Shown here piece by piece: positions 52,208 through 64,000 of a stretch of 64,000 bases of DNA. Positions within the stretch are counted from its first letter, which is position 1; each line of letters begins with the position of its first letter. A model generated the notes under the pieces. The model was not told where the DNA came from. It saw only the letters and a list, made by a program, of their open reading frames with translations, and did no database searches. The translations under genes and the position numbers were made by a program. Source of the stretch: Chrysomallon squamiferum (Eukaryota; Mollusca; Gastropoda; Neomphalida; Peltospiridae); contig CM022679.1 of the NCBI GenBank assembly GCA_012295275.1, positions 27,417,483 to 27,481,482 of the forward strand. The letters are read 5' to 3'.

Positions 52208-54244
52208 ATATATTGAACATAAACAAAAGTAATAGAATAAAAAATGAAAAAGTAGTTTAATGAGTTAAGATTTCGATAATTTACGTAAGTAATCACATTA
52301 AGTTTTTTGTTTAATGAGTTAATAGTTATAAAACTAAGAGAAGATAATTCTACTCTCATAATTTAAGTATATGTTCCTTTTACCTTAGTATCTTCATCTA
52401 GTGGAACATCCGTTTCCCAGAACAACGGATCCTGAAGTAATTTAGTCACCTGCGGAGAGAGAATCCTCCTTCCTTTATCATCTGACCCATTACCTAGGAA
52501 ACCATGAAGCTTAGCAACAGCTTCAGCAGTTCCAATCCCATGAGAGGAGCCAAGTGGAAGTTCCATAAAGTCTGGATCCTGCATCATCAGAGTCTGTTGG
52601 TTGTAAACAGAAGAAATGTAAAATAACACAGTTCTGTATAAGGTTACATATCAGAATATATATATATATTTTGATATTTAATGTACATAGCAATCTTTTG
52701 TATGATTTCTATATAGATATTTAATTCTTTTTCAAACAGTTATTAAAACAAATAAGATCATGACACAGTTCAAAAAGAAAAAGAACGGTGACACCATCAT
52801 TGATCTGACTAAACTGCATCTACTCAAAGAAGAAAAGAAAAACATTATTTGACTTTTGTTGAAAAATAGAATAACTTCTGTGTGTAACTTACCTGTCTGG
52901 AGTCCCTTGGATCTCCGAAAATTTGCATGATGGCGTATTTGTATCGCCTTTGACGTGTTCGCTAATTTTCTCACCTTCTACCTTCAACCGAGTGACTCGA
53001 TGCTGCTCAGAGTTTGGCAAGCCAATGTGAAAGTCTATGTCTGTATAATGTGAAATGGCTGAGAATACAGTCTAGTTAAATTTTTTAAAAGATTCTTTGA
53101 CTGTTCTAGATTGTGAATTTAAAAGAGCATTGAATACATTTCAGTTGTTGAAAGATAATTTGATTATTATATTAAAATAGCATTGAATGCAGTCTAGTTC
53201 ATTTTATTAAAAATTTATTTAATTGCTGTAGACTGGGGCAATTAAAAGAGCAGAAATTACAGTCTTGTTCAATCTTTAAATTAGATAGTTTTTTGGACAC
53301 ACATTGTAAATATCATAAGAAGGATTTCGTCAATATTTATTTAATATCAATCATATATTATATATACAGACAGCTCGATAGATAGATATATCTATATCTA
53401 CAAGAAGAAAAATGTTTCATTGCTATTTTTATTAGTTAACAAGGAATCTTTTATAAACAGTTTTACCAGAAAAAGCAAAAGATGTTAGCTGTATTATTTC
53501 TTGTCTGATAAATGTTACACAATCAGTGCCTACCTGGACTAATAACAAAACTAAAACAAAAAGGAATTAACGGAAATAGCATAACATTAATGTGTTCAAG
53601 AAGCACAGTAGTTTTATCACTTAAACACAGTTTCATTCTTTACTTTTTATTTTTTGTTTAATATTTTAATTAAAGATGAAATGTATATCAAGAACCATCT
53701 GAATTTACTTCACTAGTGTATAAATGAACAGAATCTCACAATATTTGCCAAAATTACATAAGTTAATCCTTTATGATTTACAAAAAAGATGTACCGATAA
53801 ATAATACTCATTAAAATATCTGAACTTTATTGTAATAAAAATATTCTGGCTTACTGAAACCAAAATAACAAGAATAAGAAGAACAATAACAACAAATACA
53901 ACTTTTCATAAATACTTTGGTTTATTTCAAATGTTTTGTACAATAAAGTTTTTGTAAAAGAGATAAAAATTCACTTACTGAAAGGCTCAGCAATTTCTTC
54001 TTTGAAGTACTGAGACAAACTTCGATGTTTTGGGTCAGTTCTTCTCACTATCTGGTCAAGGTAGAGGGCAAGTTCCAGTGGATGGTAGCCATGTTTTGTT
54101 CCTGTCACAGTGAAAACAAATATCAGCATCAATATATTTATATTGATGTGAATTCAGAAACATGATTACAGAACCAGTAACATACAAACATACATACATC
54201 CTGGAAATCATTTAATATACAAAGTAATATACAACTACCATTGA

Positions 54245-55011
54245 TTAACCCTTTCTGAGCCAAAGTTCGGTGCAAGACATACTTCCCTGTGCCAGGTATT
54301 TTGGGGAAACTTATATCTGGGCTTAATTTAAATTAGTGTGTTAAGTCATTCTTGGAGCATTCTGTCATTTCAAGAAATCTTGTCGGTAGCAATCTTCTTC
54401 CCTGTCGAGATACAGTGGAACGTCGGGTTACGAACGCCTCGAAGAACAAATAAATCGAATTACGAACCGTTATCTTTTGTTTTTTTGTCTCGGTTTACGA
54501 ATAATTTCCCGAGTTGGGAACTATAGCGACGCGCCACGACAATATTTCTTTTGACGTCGGATTTGACGTCAACATCTAGTAAAGATAAGAATAGATACTT
54601 ACGTTAAGACCAAGGTCTAAATGAGGATTATAGTATAGCTTAATATCAAATATATGTCATGAATTAGGGCCTTTAGTCTTCGATACGCAGTTTCAGCTCA
54701 TTAGCTTTTGCATTGACATTGTAAGCTCTCTTCTTTTAAAGCGTTGCTGCTCTTATGTGTATATTTTTTATTATATCTATCCAATATGGCGCCCAAGAAA
54801 ACAAAAAGTGAAAGCGATAGTGCTGTTGGAAAGTATAAACGTATCACAGCAGAGGTTAAGAAAAAATAATTGCAAAACATGCGAGTGGCGTTCGTGTGTC
54901 TGACATCACTTTGGTTTATGTACAGTTCGGTTTAAGAACCAAATCCTGGAACGAATTGAGTTAGTAACCCGAGGTTCCACTGCATATATCAAACTGCACT
55001 GAAAGGGTTAA
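54245..55011. mobile_element. Nested MITEs in LACTB copy 5
   Basis: Outer TTAA element with a 570-bp pogo-like element at 54413-54982. The inner element shares with copy 4 the right flank CA and the TAA that ends the transposase frame after VKKK. Confidence 0.82.
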
Positions 55012-55333
55012 AACAAAATTAAAACTTTCATAATACTATTTTTGTTGAAAACACTCACTTCTACTTTGTTGTAAAACTGTCACTCAAGATATTTCTTTCC
55101 TCTCACTGATAACAGACATTCGGGATAAAAAAATTGAATTTTTTTAATATACACAAAGCCAAAGTGAGTTTTTTTTTTTTTTTTTTTTTTTAAATGCACA
55201 GTTTCCATAGTTACCTGGTGTCAACAATGGTTTCTTCTCAGCTAATTGTCTACTCAACTCATCTGGATTATCTCTAATCCAGGATAATTCATAATCTGTG
55301 TCTAGATCTGGTAGGCCAGACTGAACCTAGAAA

Positions 55334-55334
<1 letters not shown>

Positions 55335-55372
<38 letters not shown>

Positions 55373-55540
55373 TAATAATGCTACTACTATTAGTATTACC
55401 ACTACTATAATTACAGCTACTACTACTGCTACTACTATTACTACTACTACTATGTCTGCTACTACTACTACTACTACAACTATTACCACTACTACTACTA
55501 TTACTACTATTACTACTACTATTAATAATAAAATACCAAT
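55335..55540. repeat. TAA/CTA trinucleotide repeat (copy 5 E3/E4 intron)
   Basis: Counterpart of the copy 4 compound repeat, with a slightly longer TAA part. Confidence 0.85.
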
Positions 55541-55697
55541 AATAAAACATTATTTCTTTTAATTTTGTTGTTCAAGCTGCTCTAGATTCCTGCAAGATAG
55601 CACTTAAATTAAGTAATGTGGATAATTTATATTTAAATTGAATAAAGTTTGTATTTCATCTGGTTTTTTCTCTTGTCTTACATATTTAAGATGTGTT

Positions 55698-55748
<51 letters not shown>

Positions 55749-56464
55749 CATTTCTCAGTATTAGATCCTTAACTTGAGTGTTATGGGAAAAGTTAAAAGT
55801 TTGGCCTCAGACTTCACCAAACTTCTACATGTCACTGAATCACAACAAATGTGTAAGAGTCAATGAACAGAAAGAATATAGCTGAGACAGAGAAACTGTT
55901 TTTTGTTTTATTAAAGAGACAAACAGAAACAAACAGATAGACGGACAGATATGGTGGACGGTTGAAAAGACAAAATATTTAAATTTACTTTTATTTTTAT
56001 ACAACATTCTTATTATTATTCCTTCCTCTTGTCAGTTCTGTGTATTTCTCAGTTCATAGAAGAGGCAGTATACAAAATAAAACAATCAATATTTTACTAA
56101 ATTATCCTTACCTGATTGCTGAGAAACTTTTTCAGAGTTATCTCCTCCTTTCCATTTTGAGCAAATTCAGGCCAGTGTTTGCATATTTTGTCTTCATAAC
56201 TTAAAAATCCTCTGGAAAAGTAAAATAAATATAAAAGTTGAAAAATAAATTATAACTGAAAGGATCCATTTCAAACTGATTTAAAACATAATTTATCAAT
56301 ATTTTGGAGTGCTTATAAGATAACAGGCAATCTATAAAAGTCGAGAACTGGTTTGAAAAATTCCACTAAGAATCACAACTTGAGATTTTGAATAAAGATT
56401 TAAAACTATTGCTGACTAAATGATTTAGATTATTTATTATATGTACAATTTTTGCCACTTTATT

Positions 56465-56568
<104 letters not shown>

Positions 56569-58260
56569 CAAAGAGATATGAAGATAGATATAGATGTGTG
56601 TGTTTGTCTCTTTGTTTGAGTGTGTTTGTGTGTAAGTGTAACTCTGATACCTGTCTACCAAGTGTGCTATGACAACAGCTGATGCACTTTTTGTGGTTGA
56701 GAAGAAGAAACTCAGAGTGTTTTTTTCCCAGAGTCTCCGCTCCTGAGGGTCTGCCAGCCCAGCCCACAGGTTGACAACCAGTTCTCCACGGTAATACGCA
56801 GCAAAACTTCCTCCTCGTTCTTTCCCTTTCTTCAAATTATCTCTGCAGTTAGTTTAGAATATACTATAAAATTTTCTTTCAAATTGACAGATTCGTTCAC
56901 AGTAAAGTATAAATGAAGATTGGATAAGATTGTGCTTTTATGTTAAGCATCCTATAATATAATTAGTTTTATTTTAAATACTTTTTTAAAACTTATTATT
57001 TTAAATCCATTTAAAAATAAAAATAAAAATAAAATTACAATGAAATTGGGGTTTTATACGATGCACAGTATGATATTATTAGTTTTGTTCAGTTAATTGT
57101 TTTAACAGTTAATATTTTAAATCGAAATAAAAAGTTAGAAATAGAATATGATAAGACTTTTATATAATGTAGAGTAAGAGATTATTAATTTTATTTAAAT
57201 AATTATTTTTAAAAGTGAATATTCTGAATCGATGTATATGTAAACAAACATGTAAATGGGATAATAATGAGGTATCAAATCAGATAGACAATATAAGTTT
57301 TATATTTAAATTCTTTTTTAAAGTTAACAACCTTTTGAACTAAAACTCATGTGAATAAATTAAAAAGAAAAAAAAAAAAAAAAAATCGCATAATATAGAT
57401 TAATGTGATGCAAGAAATGAGAGACTGTTTACTTGAAAATTTGTTTAACATCTTCAAATCCTTTTTTCACATAACCATGAAGTTCTTTTTCCTAATAAAA
57501 AACAAATGTTAATAATTCATTCATTCACCTTAGAAATCAGTACAAGGTCACTTATTTCAGAAATATATTAATGAATATGTAAAAAAAAAACAATAGTAAA
57601 AATTGAAAAAAGGTATGTATCAATTATTGATCTCTGGAGTAATTTATGGCTATGTATTAAAATTATATGAAAGAAAAAATGTTTAAAATTAACAAAAGTG
57701 AAAGATATTAAAATAAAGAAAAATAATTTCTTTTCAGTCATCTGCTAAAATTTATTACACTCACGAAATATTTCTATTAATAGAATTTACCAGAGTAATG
57801 TTAGATATTAGTTTATTTGATCTCATATATATATATATATATATTTTAAAAACTTTTTAACAATTAAATAAAGGGCCTGAAAGGATATGTATAAGGAAAC
57901 AAACAAAACCAATATATACTCGTACCCAATTATTGATAGAAAAAACAAAAAATTCCATTATTCTCCGAAGAAACATTTAACAAAAATTTAACAAATTTAT
58001 CATAGTTAAGAAATAATAATAATAAAAGATATTTCATAATCCTCTTAGTTCAGCTTAAATCAACACTGCAGTATTATAACAATAATACATTCCTTCCCAG
58101 TATCCTGTTAATAAACATTTAACAGATACTCTGTTAGTATAAAAATAATTTTAAAAATTTCGGTAATCCTCTTAGTGAAACGTTAATGAACACTGGAGTA
58201 GTATAAAAATAATAATTGTTTTTCCATAATTTTGTTAATAAAAAATTAGCAAATAATCTG

Positions 58261-59598
58261 CTAGCGATTGACCTCGGATTTTTTGAGTTCATCAATGCAT
58301 CTGTACAGAGCTTTACATGTCCTGAACCACTTTGACTGAGTAACACCAGATGTCGAGTCAAGATGGTTGGTCACGTAGGCCCATCCAACTTGGTACTTAG
58401 TGTCTGCCGCAGCGTACTGTCCTCCATATCCCCCAAGTCCAAACATCTGAACAAATAAAATATTTTAAAATTTCGTATACATATATTTAGGTAAAAAAAA
58501 ACAGTTTAAGTTTTTTGTTTAATCAGTTAATAGTTATAAAACTAAGAGAAGACTGTTCTGCTCTCATCATTTAAGTATATGTTCCTTTTACCTTATTATC
58601 TTGATCTAGTGGAACACCCGTTTCCCAGAACATGTGTTCCTGAAGTAATTTAGTCACATGAGGAGAGAGAATCCTCCTTCCCTTATCATCTGACCCGTTA
58701 ACTAGGATACCATGAAGCTTAGCAACAGCTTTCGCAGTTCCAATCCCATGAGAGGAGCCAAGTGGAAGTTCCATAAAGTTTGGATCCTGCACCACCTCTG
58801 TCTGTTGGTTGTAGATGATAGCAAAAAAAAAGTAAAATCACAGAGTTCTGTATAAGGTTACATGTCAGAATATATATATATATATATAAACATTTTGATA
58901 TGTAATGTACATAGCAATCTTTTGTATGATCACAATATAGATATTTAATTCTTTTTCCAACAGTTATTAAAACAAATAAAATCAGGACAGAGTTAAAAAA
59001 AGAAAAAAAAAGAATGATGACACCACGATTGATCTGACTAAACTGCATCTACTCAAAGAAGAAAAGAAAAACATTATTTGACTTTTTTTGAAAAACAGAA
59101 TAACTTCTGTGTGTAACTTACTCGTCTGGAGTCTGTTGGATCTCTGAAAATTTGCATGATGGCGTTTTGATCTTGTTTAAGGTCTTCGTTAGTTTTCGCA
59201 GGTTTCATGTGTAAGCTCGTCACTCGATACTTCTCAGATTTTGGCAAGCCAATGTGAAAGTTTATGTCTGTATAATGTCAAACACGCTGTGAATACAGTC
59301 TAGGTAATTTTTTTAAAAGGTTGTTTGACTGTTACAGATTGTGAATTTAAAAGAGTATTGAATACAGCTGAATTTTTGAAAGGTAGTTTTATTATTATAT
59401 TAAAAGAACATTCATTGCCGAGTACTTCATTTTGTTTTTTAATTTATTTAATTGATATCGATTGAGACTATTAAAAAAACACTGACTACAGTCTAGTTCA
59501 GTCTTTAAATTAAATAGTTATTTTAACACAGATTGTATATATCAAAAAAAAAAGAAATAATCCATAATTATTTAATATCAATCATCTGCATGTGGTTA

Positions 59599-59669
<71 letters not shown>

Positions 59670-62600
59670 GTATATCTACAAAAAGAAACATGTTTCATTG
59701 CTATTTTTGTTATTTAGTAAGGTATCTTTTATAAACATCTTCACCAGAAAAATAAAAACATATTCGTTTTAGTTTTTCTTATGTGATACACGTTACATAA
59801 TCAGTGCCTACCTGGACTAATAACAAAACTAAAATAAAGAGGAATTAATGGAAATAGCACAACATTAATGTGTTCTAGAAACACAATATTTTTATCACTT
59901 AAATACAGTTTCATTCTTAATTTTTTTATTGTTTGTTTCATATTTTAAGTAAAAATGACCCTCAAGGACCCTCTGAACTGACTTCACTAGTGTATAAATG
60001 AACATAATCTCAAAACATTAGCCCGAATTATATAAGTTAATCCTTTATGAATTACAAAAGATGTAGTGATAAATAATATTCATCAAATTATCTGAACTTT
60101 ATTATAATGTAAATATTCTGGCTTACTGAAAGCGAAACAACAAGAAGAACAAGCTAAGAAAGAAAGAAAGAAACAAAAAAACATAAAATAATTTTAAAAA
60201 ATTCTTCTGAAAAATTGTTTGGTTTGTTTCATCTGTATTGTAAACTCAAGAATTTAGAAAGAAAGAAAAATAATTCACTTACTGAAAGGTTCAGCAATTT
60301 CTTCTTTGAAGTACTGAGACAAACTTCGATGTTCTGGGTCAATTCTTCTGACTATCAGATCAAGATAAATGCCAAATGTTAGTGGATGGTAGCCATGTTT
60401 TGTTCCTGTCACAGAGAAAGCAAGTATCAGGATCAATATATTTATATGTGAATTCACAAACACGATTACAGACACAGTAACATACAGACATACATACATC
60501 CTGGAAATCATTTAATATGCAAAGTAATATACAACTACATTTGATTAACCTTTTCAAAACCAAAGTTTGGTGCAACACATATTTCCCACTGCCAGGTATT
60601 TTGGGGAAAATTATATTCGGGTTTAATTTAAGTTACTGCGTTCAGACATGATGAAAATATTCTGGTATTTTAAGCTATCTTGTCAGTGGCAATCTTCTAG
60701 CACGTTGAGATACATCTCAAACTGTAGTGAAGGGTTAAGAAATGGAAGCTTTTATATTCCTTTTTTTAAACGCTCACTTAGCAAATCAAGATGATTTTTT
60801 TGAATAATTAATATGTGAATAACGGATATTAGGTAAATTTTTATTTTTATTTCTTGATATATGCAAAGACAAAGCCAGTGTTTTAAAATAATGCACAGTT
60901 ACCATAGTTACCTGGTGTCCACAATGGTTTCTGATCAGCTAATAGTCTACTTAACTCATGTGGATTATCTCTAATCCAGGATAATTCATAATCTCTGTCT
61001 AGATCTGGTAGGCCAGCCTGAACATAAAAAAAAAAAAAAATATTAATAAATAATTATAATAAAAAAAAAGAAAAAAAAAGAAAAGAAATACAATTTCTAA
61101 ATAATAACATATCTGCAATTTGAATCAGTTTTTAATTAAGAATGAATTGTGTAGTTTTCACATTTGCATATTATATTTTAGTGTTAGTTTTTCAAGATGA
61201 AATAGTATCGGACTTGTAGAATTGATTCAGTGTAGCATTTCATTGACTTCCAGGGTGTAGCACTAACTTCTAATTGCTAATTATCTTGTAAAATGTTTTT
61301 GTTGACAGTTTACTAGATATCATTATATGTGAAACATTTGCTATTTTAGATCTCATCACTGTCATGCAGAAGGGAGGGGTTATGGGTGTAACGGCTCCAT
61401 CAGGGGGTGGGGCATTCATCCAAAGAGTGAAATAAATTTGTTGTTCAAGCTAATGTGGCTAATTTATATTTAATTTGAACAAAACATTTAGCTGATGTGT
61501 TTTTTGCTTTTCCAACATATTTAAGATGTTTTGTTTTACACATTTCTCAGTACTCTGTCAGTTCTGTGTATTTCTCAGTTCATAGAAAAGGTAGAATACA
61601 AACAGTTAATAATTTACTAAATTATCCTTACCTGATTGTTGAGGAACATTTTCAGAGTTATCTCCTCCTTTCCGTTTTGAGCAAATTCAGGCCAGTATTT
61701 GCATATTTTATCTTCATAATTTAACTCTCCTCTGGAAAATTAAAATATATTAAAAGAAAACTAATAATAATAAAAGTAAAATAAATATAAAAATTGAAAA
61801 ATAAATTATAACTGAAAGGATCGATTTCAAACTGATTTAAAATGTAATTTATCAATATTTTGGACTGCATATAAGGTAACAGGCAAACTATAAAAGTCGA
61901 GACCTGCTTTGAAAAATTTCACTAAGAATCAGAACTTGAGATTTTGAATGAAGAGTTAAACCTATTGATAACTAAATGTTCTAGATTATTATATGTACCA
62001 TTTTTATCAGTTCATTTACTCTCTCTCTCTCTCTCTCTCTCTGGATTGATCGACACAAAGATAGATGTAGATAGATTCATATGTGTGTATGCATGTATCT
62101 CTGTGGGTATGTACTTTTGTATGTGTGTGCGTGTGCGCGCGTCTGTGTATGTGTGTGTGTGTGTGTGTGTTTGTATGTGTGTGCGTGTATGTAACTCTGA
62201 TACCTGTCTACCAAGTGTGCTATGACAACAGCTGATGCACTTTTTGTGGCTGAGAAGAAGAAACTCAGAGTGTTTTTTTCCCAGGGTCTCCGCTCCTGAG
62301 GGTCTGCCAGCCCAGCCCACAGGTTGACAACCAGTTCTCCACGGTAATACGCAGCAAAACTTCCTCCTCGTTCTTTTCCATTCTTCAAGTTATCTCTGCA
62401 GTTAGTTTAGAATATACAATAAAGTACTCTTTAAAACTGAAACATCTGTGTGCAGGAAAATATGAATAAAGATTGCATAAGATTGGGGTTTTATGTTAAG
62501 CATCTTATAATATAATTAGTTTTTTAATTACTTAATTTTAAAAGTAAATATTTTTAATCCAAATAAAAATAAAGATAAAAATACAAATAGGATAAGATTT

Positions 62601-63260
62601 GGGTTTTATATGAAGCAAGCTATAATATAATTAGTTTTGTTTAATTAATTGTTTTTTTCTAAAATGAATATTTTAAATCGAAATAAAGATAGAAAAAGGA
62701 TAAGATTTGGGTTTTATATGATGTTATTAGTTTTGTTTAATTAATTACTTTTAACAGTTGATATTTTAAATCCAGAAAAAATAAATAAAATTGGGGTTTT
62801 ATAAGATGAAACTATGATATTATTAGTTTTATTTAGTTAATTATTTTTAACAGTTAATATTTTAAATCGAAATAAAAATAAAAATAGAATATGATTGGCG
62901 TTTTAGATAATGTAGAATATGATATTATTAATTTTATTTAAATAATTATTTTTTAAAATGAATATTTGAATCCATGTATATGAAAAGAAAAATATAAATG
63001 GGATAATAAACAGGTTTGACTACAGATGTTTGTAAATTTCGTATACAGATAAACTATATTATTTTTATTTTTAAATTTTTTTGATAGTTAATAACCTTTT
63101 GAACTGAAATTCATGTCCATAAATATAAAAAGGGTTTTAAAAAACAACAGAATTAGTGTAAATATAGATAAATATGATGCAACAAATCGAGAACTGTTTA
63201 CTTGAAAGTTTGTTCAACATCTTCAAATCCTTCTTTCACATCGCCATGAAGTTGTTTTTC
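58261..63260 (-). CDS. LACTB-like serine hydrolase, copy 6 (open frame, GLGG box)
   Basis: Exons: E1 63202-63260, E2 62204-62395, E3 61632-61731, E4 60912-61017, E5 60283-60405, E6 59122-59267, E7 58592-58801, E8 58261-58446. All phases agree, giving 373 residues without the unidentified first exon. E2 holds SATK (SxxK kept) and E5 HGYHP. E8 reads FGLGGYGGQ: His of the GHGG box is replaced by Leu. E7 is the short type and E6 is diverged (LPKSEKYRVTSLHMKPAKT). The E4/E5 intron has the 194-bp TTAA MITE without the pogo-like insertion (60545-60738). The E3/E4 intron resembles copy 2, while E1, its upstream flank and the E1/E2 intron resemble copy 3, so the gene is a mosaic. It could encode a protein, but activity is doubtful. 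Confidence 0.82.
59611..59669. repeat. (GATA)n microsatellite
   Basis: TATAGA grading into perfect GATA repeats in the E5/E6 intron of copy 6. Shorter GATA/ATCT-like remnants lie at the same place in copies 4 (about 47110-47150) and 5 (about 53360-53400). Confidence 0.9.
60545..60738. mobile_element. TTAA-flanked MITE, uninterrupted (copy 6)
   Basis: 194 bases, the same length as in copy 1, with TTAACCTTTTCA and GTGAAGGGTTAA ends. The sequence GAGATACATCTCAAACTG preserves the TA target used by the pogo-like element in copies 2-5. Confidence 0.7.
62020..62042. repeat. Short (CT)n microsatellite in copy 6 E2/E3 intron
   Basis: Only about 23 bases, followed by GT/GC-rich repeats at 62110-62190. 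It is a contracted relative of the 89-106 base runs in copies 2-5. Confidence 0.9.
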
Positions 63261-63756
63261 CTGAATTAAAACAGATATTAATAATTCATTCATTCACCTT
63301 AGAAAGAATTACAATAGTCCCTTATTTCTGTTTTGTTCAGAAGTTTAACAATCAGTATGTAAGAAAAAAATAATAAGAATAATAAAAAAAATTAGGTAGT
63401 CATGTTAATGTTGTTAATGTCTTGAGTAGTTTATGGCTATGTATTAAAATTATATGAAAAATTCCATAATCCTCCAAATAAAAATTTAACAAATATTGTA
63501 GTAGTTAAGCAATAATGATAATAAAAAGATATTTCATAATCCTCTTAATAAAGCTTGAACCAACACTGCAGTAGTATAACAATAATTGAATTTTCCCCAT
63601 TATCCTGTTAAAATTTAACAGACACTCTGTTAGTATAAAAATAATTTTAAAAGTTTCATTAATCCTCTTACTAAAACGTTAATGAACACTGCAGTTGTAT
63701 AAGAATAATAATTGTTTTTCCATAATTCTGTTAATAAAAATATAGCAAATACTCTG

Positions 63757-63942
63757 CTAGCGATTGACCTCCTGTTTTTTAAGTTCATCAATACATCTGT
63801 ACAGAGCTTTACATAAACTGAACGACTTTGACTGAGTAACATCAGATGTCAAGTCAAGATGGTTGGTCACGTAGGCCCATCCAACTTGGTACTTAGTGTC
63901 TGCCGCAGCGTACTGTCCTCCATATCCCCCATGCCCAAACAT
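63757..63942 (-). CDS. LACTB-like serine hydrolase, copy 7, last exon only (cut by window end)
   Basis: Terminal exon E8 of a seventh copy: 61 codons starting [10 protein letters not shown] and ending EVNR, with acceptor CAG at 63943-63945. The GHGG box is intact. Sequence and flanks (63261-63990) nearly match the copy 3/copy 4 junction at 45345-46060. The remaining exons lie beyond 64000. Confidence 0.85.
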   Translation of the reverse strand: MFGHGGYGGQYAAADTKYQVGWAYVTNHLDLTSDVTQSKSFSLCKALYRCIDELKKQEVNR

Positions 63943-64000
63943 CTGAACAAATAAAATATTTTAAAATTTCATATATATATATATTTACGTAAAAAAACAG

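Overview
This is an AT-rich animal genomic window with spliced genes, long introns, canonical GT/AG splice sites, no operons or ribosome-binding sites, and very heavy microsatellite content (CA, GA/CT, TAA, AAAT, poly-A/T). The gene families are a C-type lectin receptor, an annexin with a Pro/Gly/Tyr/Gln-rich tail, and a tandemly amplified serine-hydrolase family of the class C beta-lactamase fold. This suits a protostome invertebrate, most likely a mollusc. The taxon is an inference and cannot be proved from the sequence.

Layout. (1) 1-4412: low-complexity, microsatellite-rich DNA with no gene I can support; the missing 5' exons of the lectin gene may lie here. (2) 4413-8715, plus strand: the 3' part of a single-pass membrane C-type lectin receptor in five recognisable exons: CTLD part 1, CTLD part 2, stalk, transmembrane helix, and a cytoplasmic tail rich in tyrosine signalling motifs. 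A 24-bp minisatellite of about 0.9 kb sits in the last intron, directly before the tail exon. (3) 8716-13674: lectin 3' UTR and intergenic DNA. (4) 13675-22262, minus strand and convergent with the lectin gene: a complete annexin of fifteen coding exons with four annexin repeats (about 542 residues). (5) 22263-24776: intergenic DNA holding a probable annexin 5' UTR splice donor and a degenerate minisatellite. (6) 24777-64000, minus strand: a head-to-tail array of six nearly complete copies and one truncated copy of an eight-exon serine beta-lactamase-like (LACTB-type) hydrolase gene. Exons are called E1-E8 in transcript order.

The array is the main point of interest. Only copy 1 keeps all three active-site boxes (SxxK, HGYH, GHGG) and every reading frame. 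Each other full copy carries a different lesion: loss of the SxxK lysine (copy 2), a frameshift plus loss of the HGYH tyrosine (copy 3), a frameshift inside the SxxK codons (copy 4), a frameshift in E6 and GHGE (copy 5), GLGG (copy 6). Copies 3-6 also share a 45-nt in-frame deletion in E7. The E4/E5 intron carries a small TTAA-flanked MITE in copies 1-6. In copies 2-5 only, a pogo/Tigger-like MITE with a fragment of transposase reading frame is nested inside it, while copies 1 and 6 retain the empty site. Near-identical blocks at offsets of about 6.3 kb and 17.9 kb show recent unequal crossing-over or conversion.

Several coding exons (lectin, annexin, LACTB copies 3 and 4) carry one-base indels that break otherwise conserved frames. 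Some of these may be consensus errors in an under-polished assembly and not biology. No tRNA, rRNA or CRISPR array was recognised.
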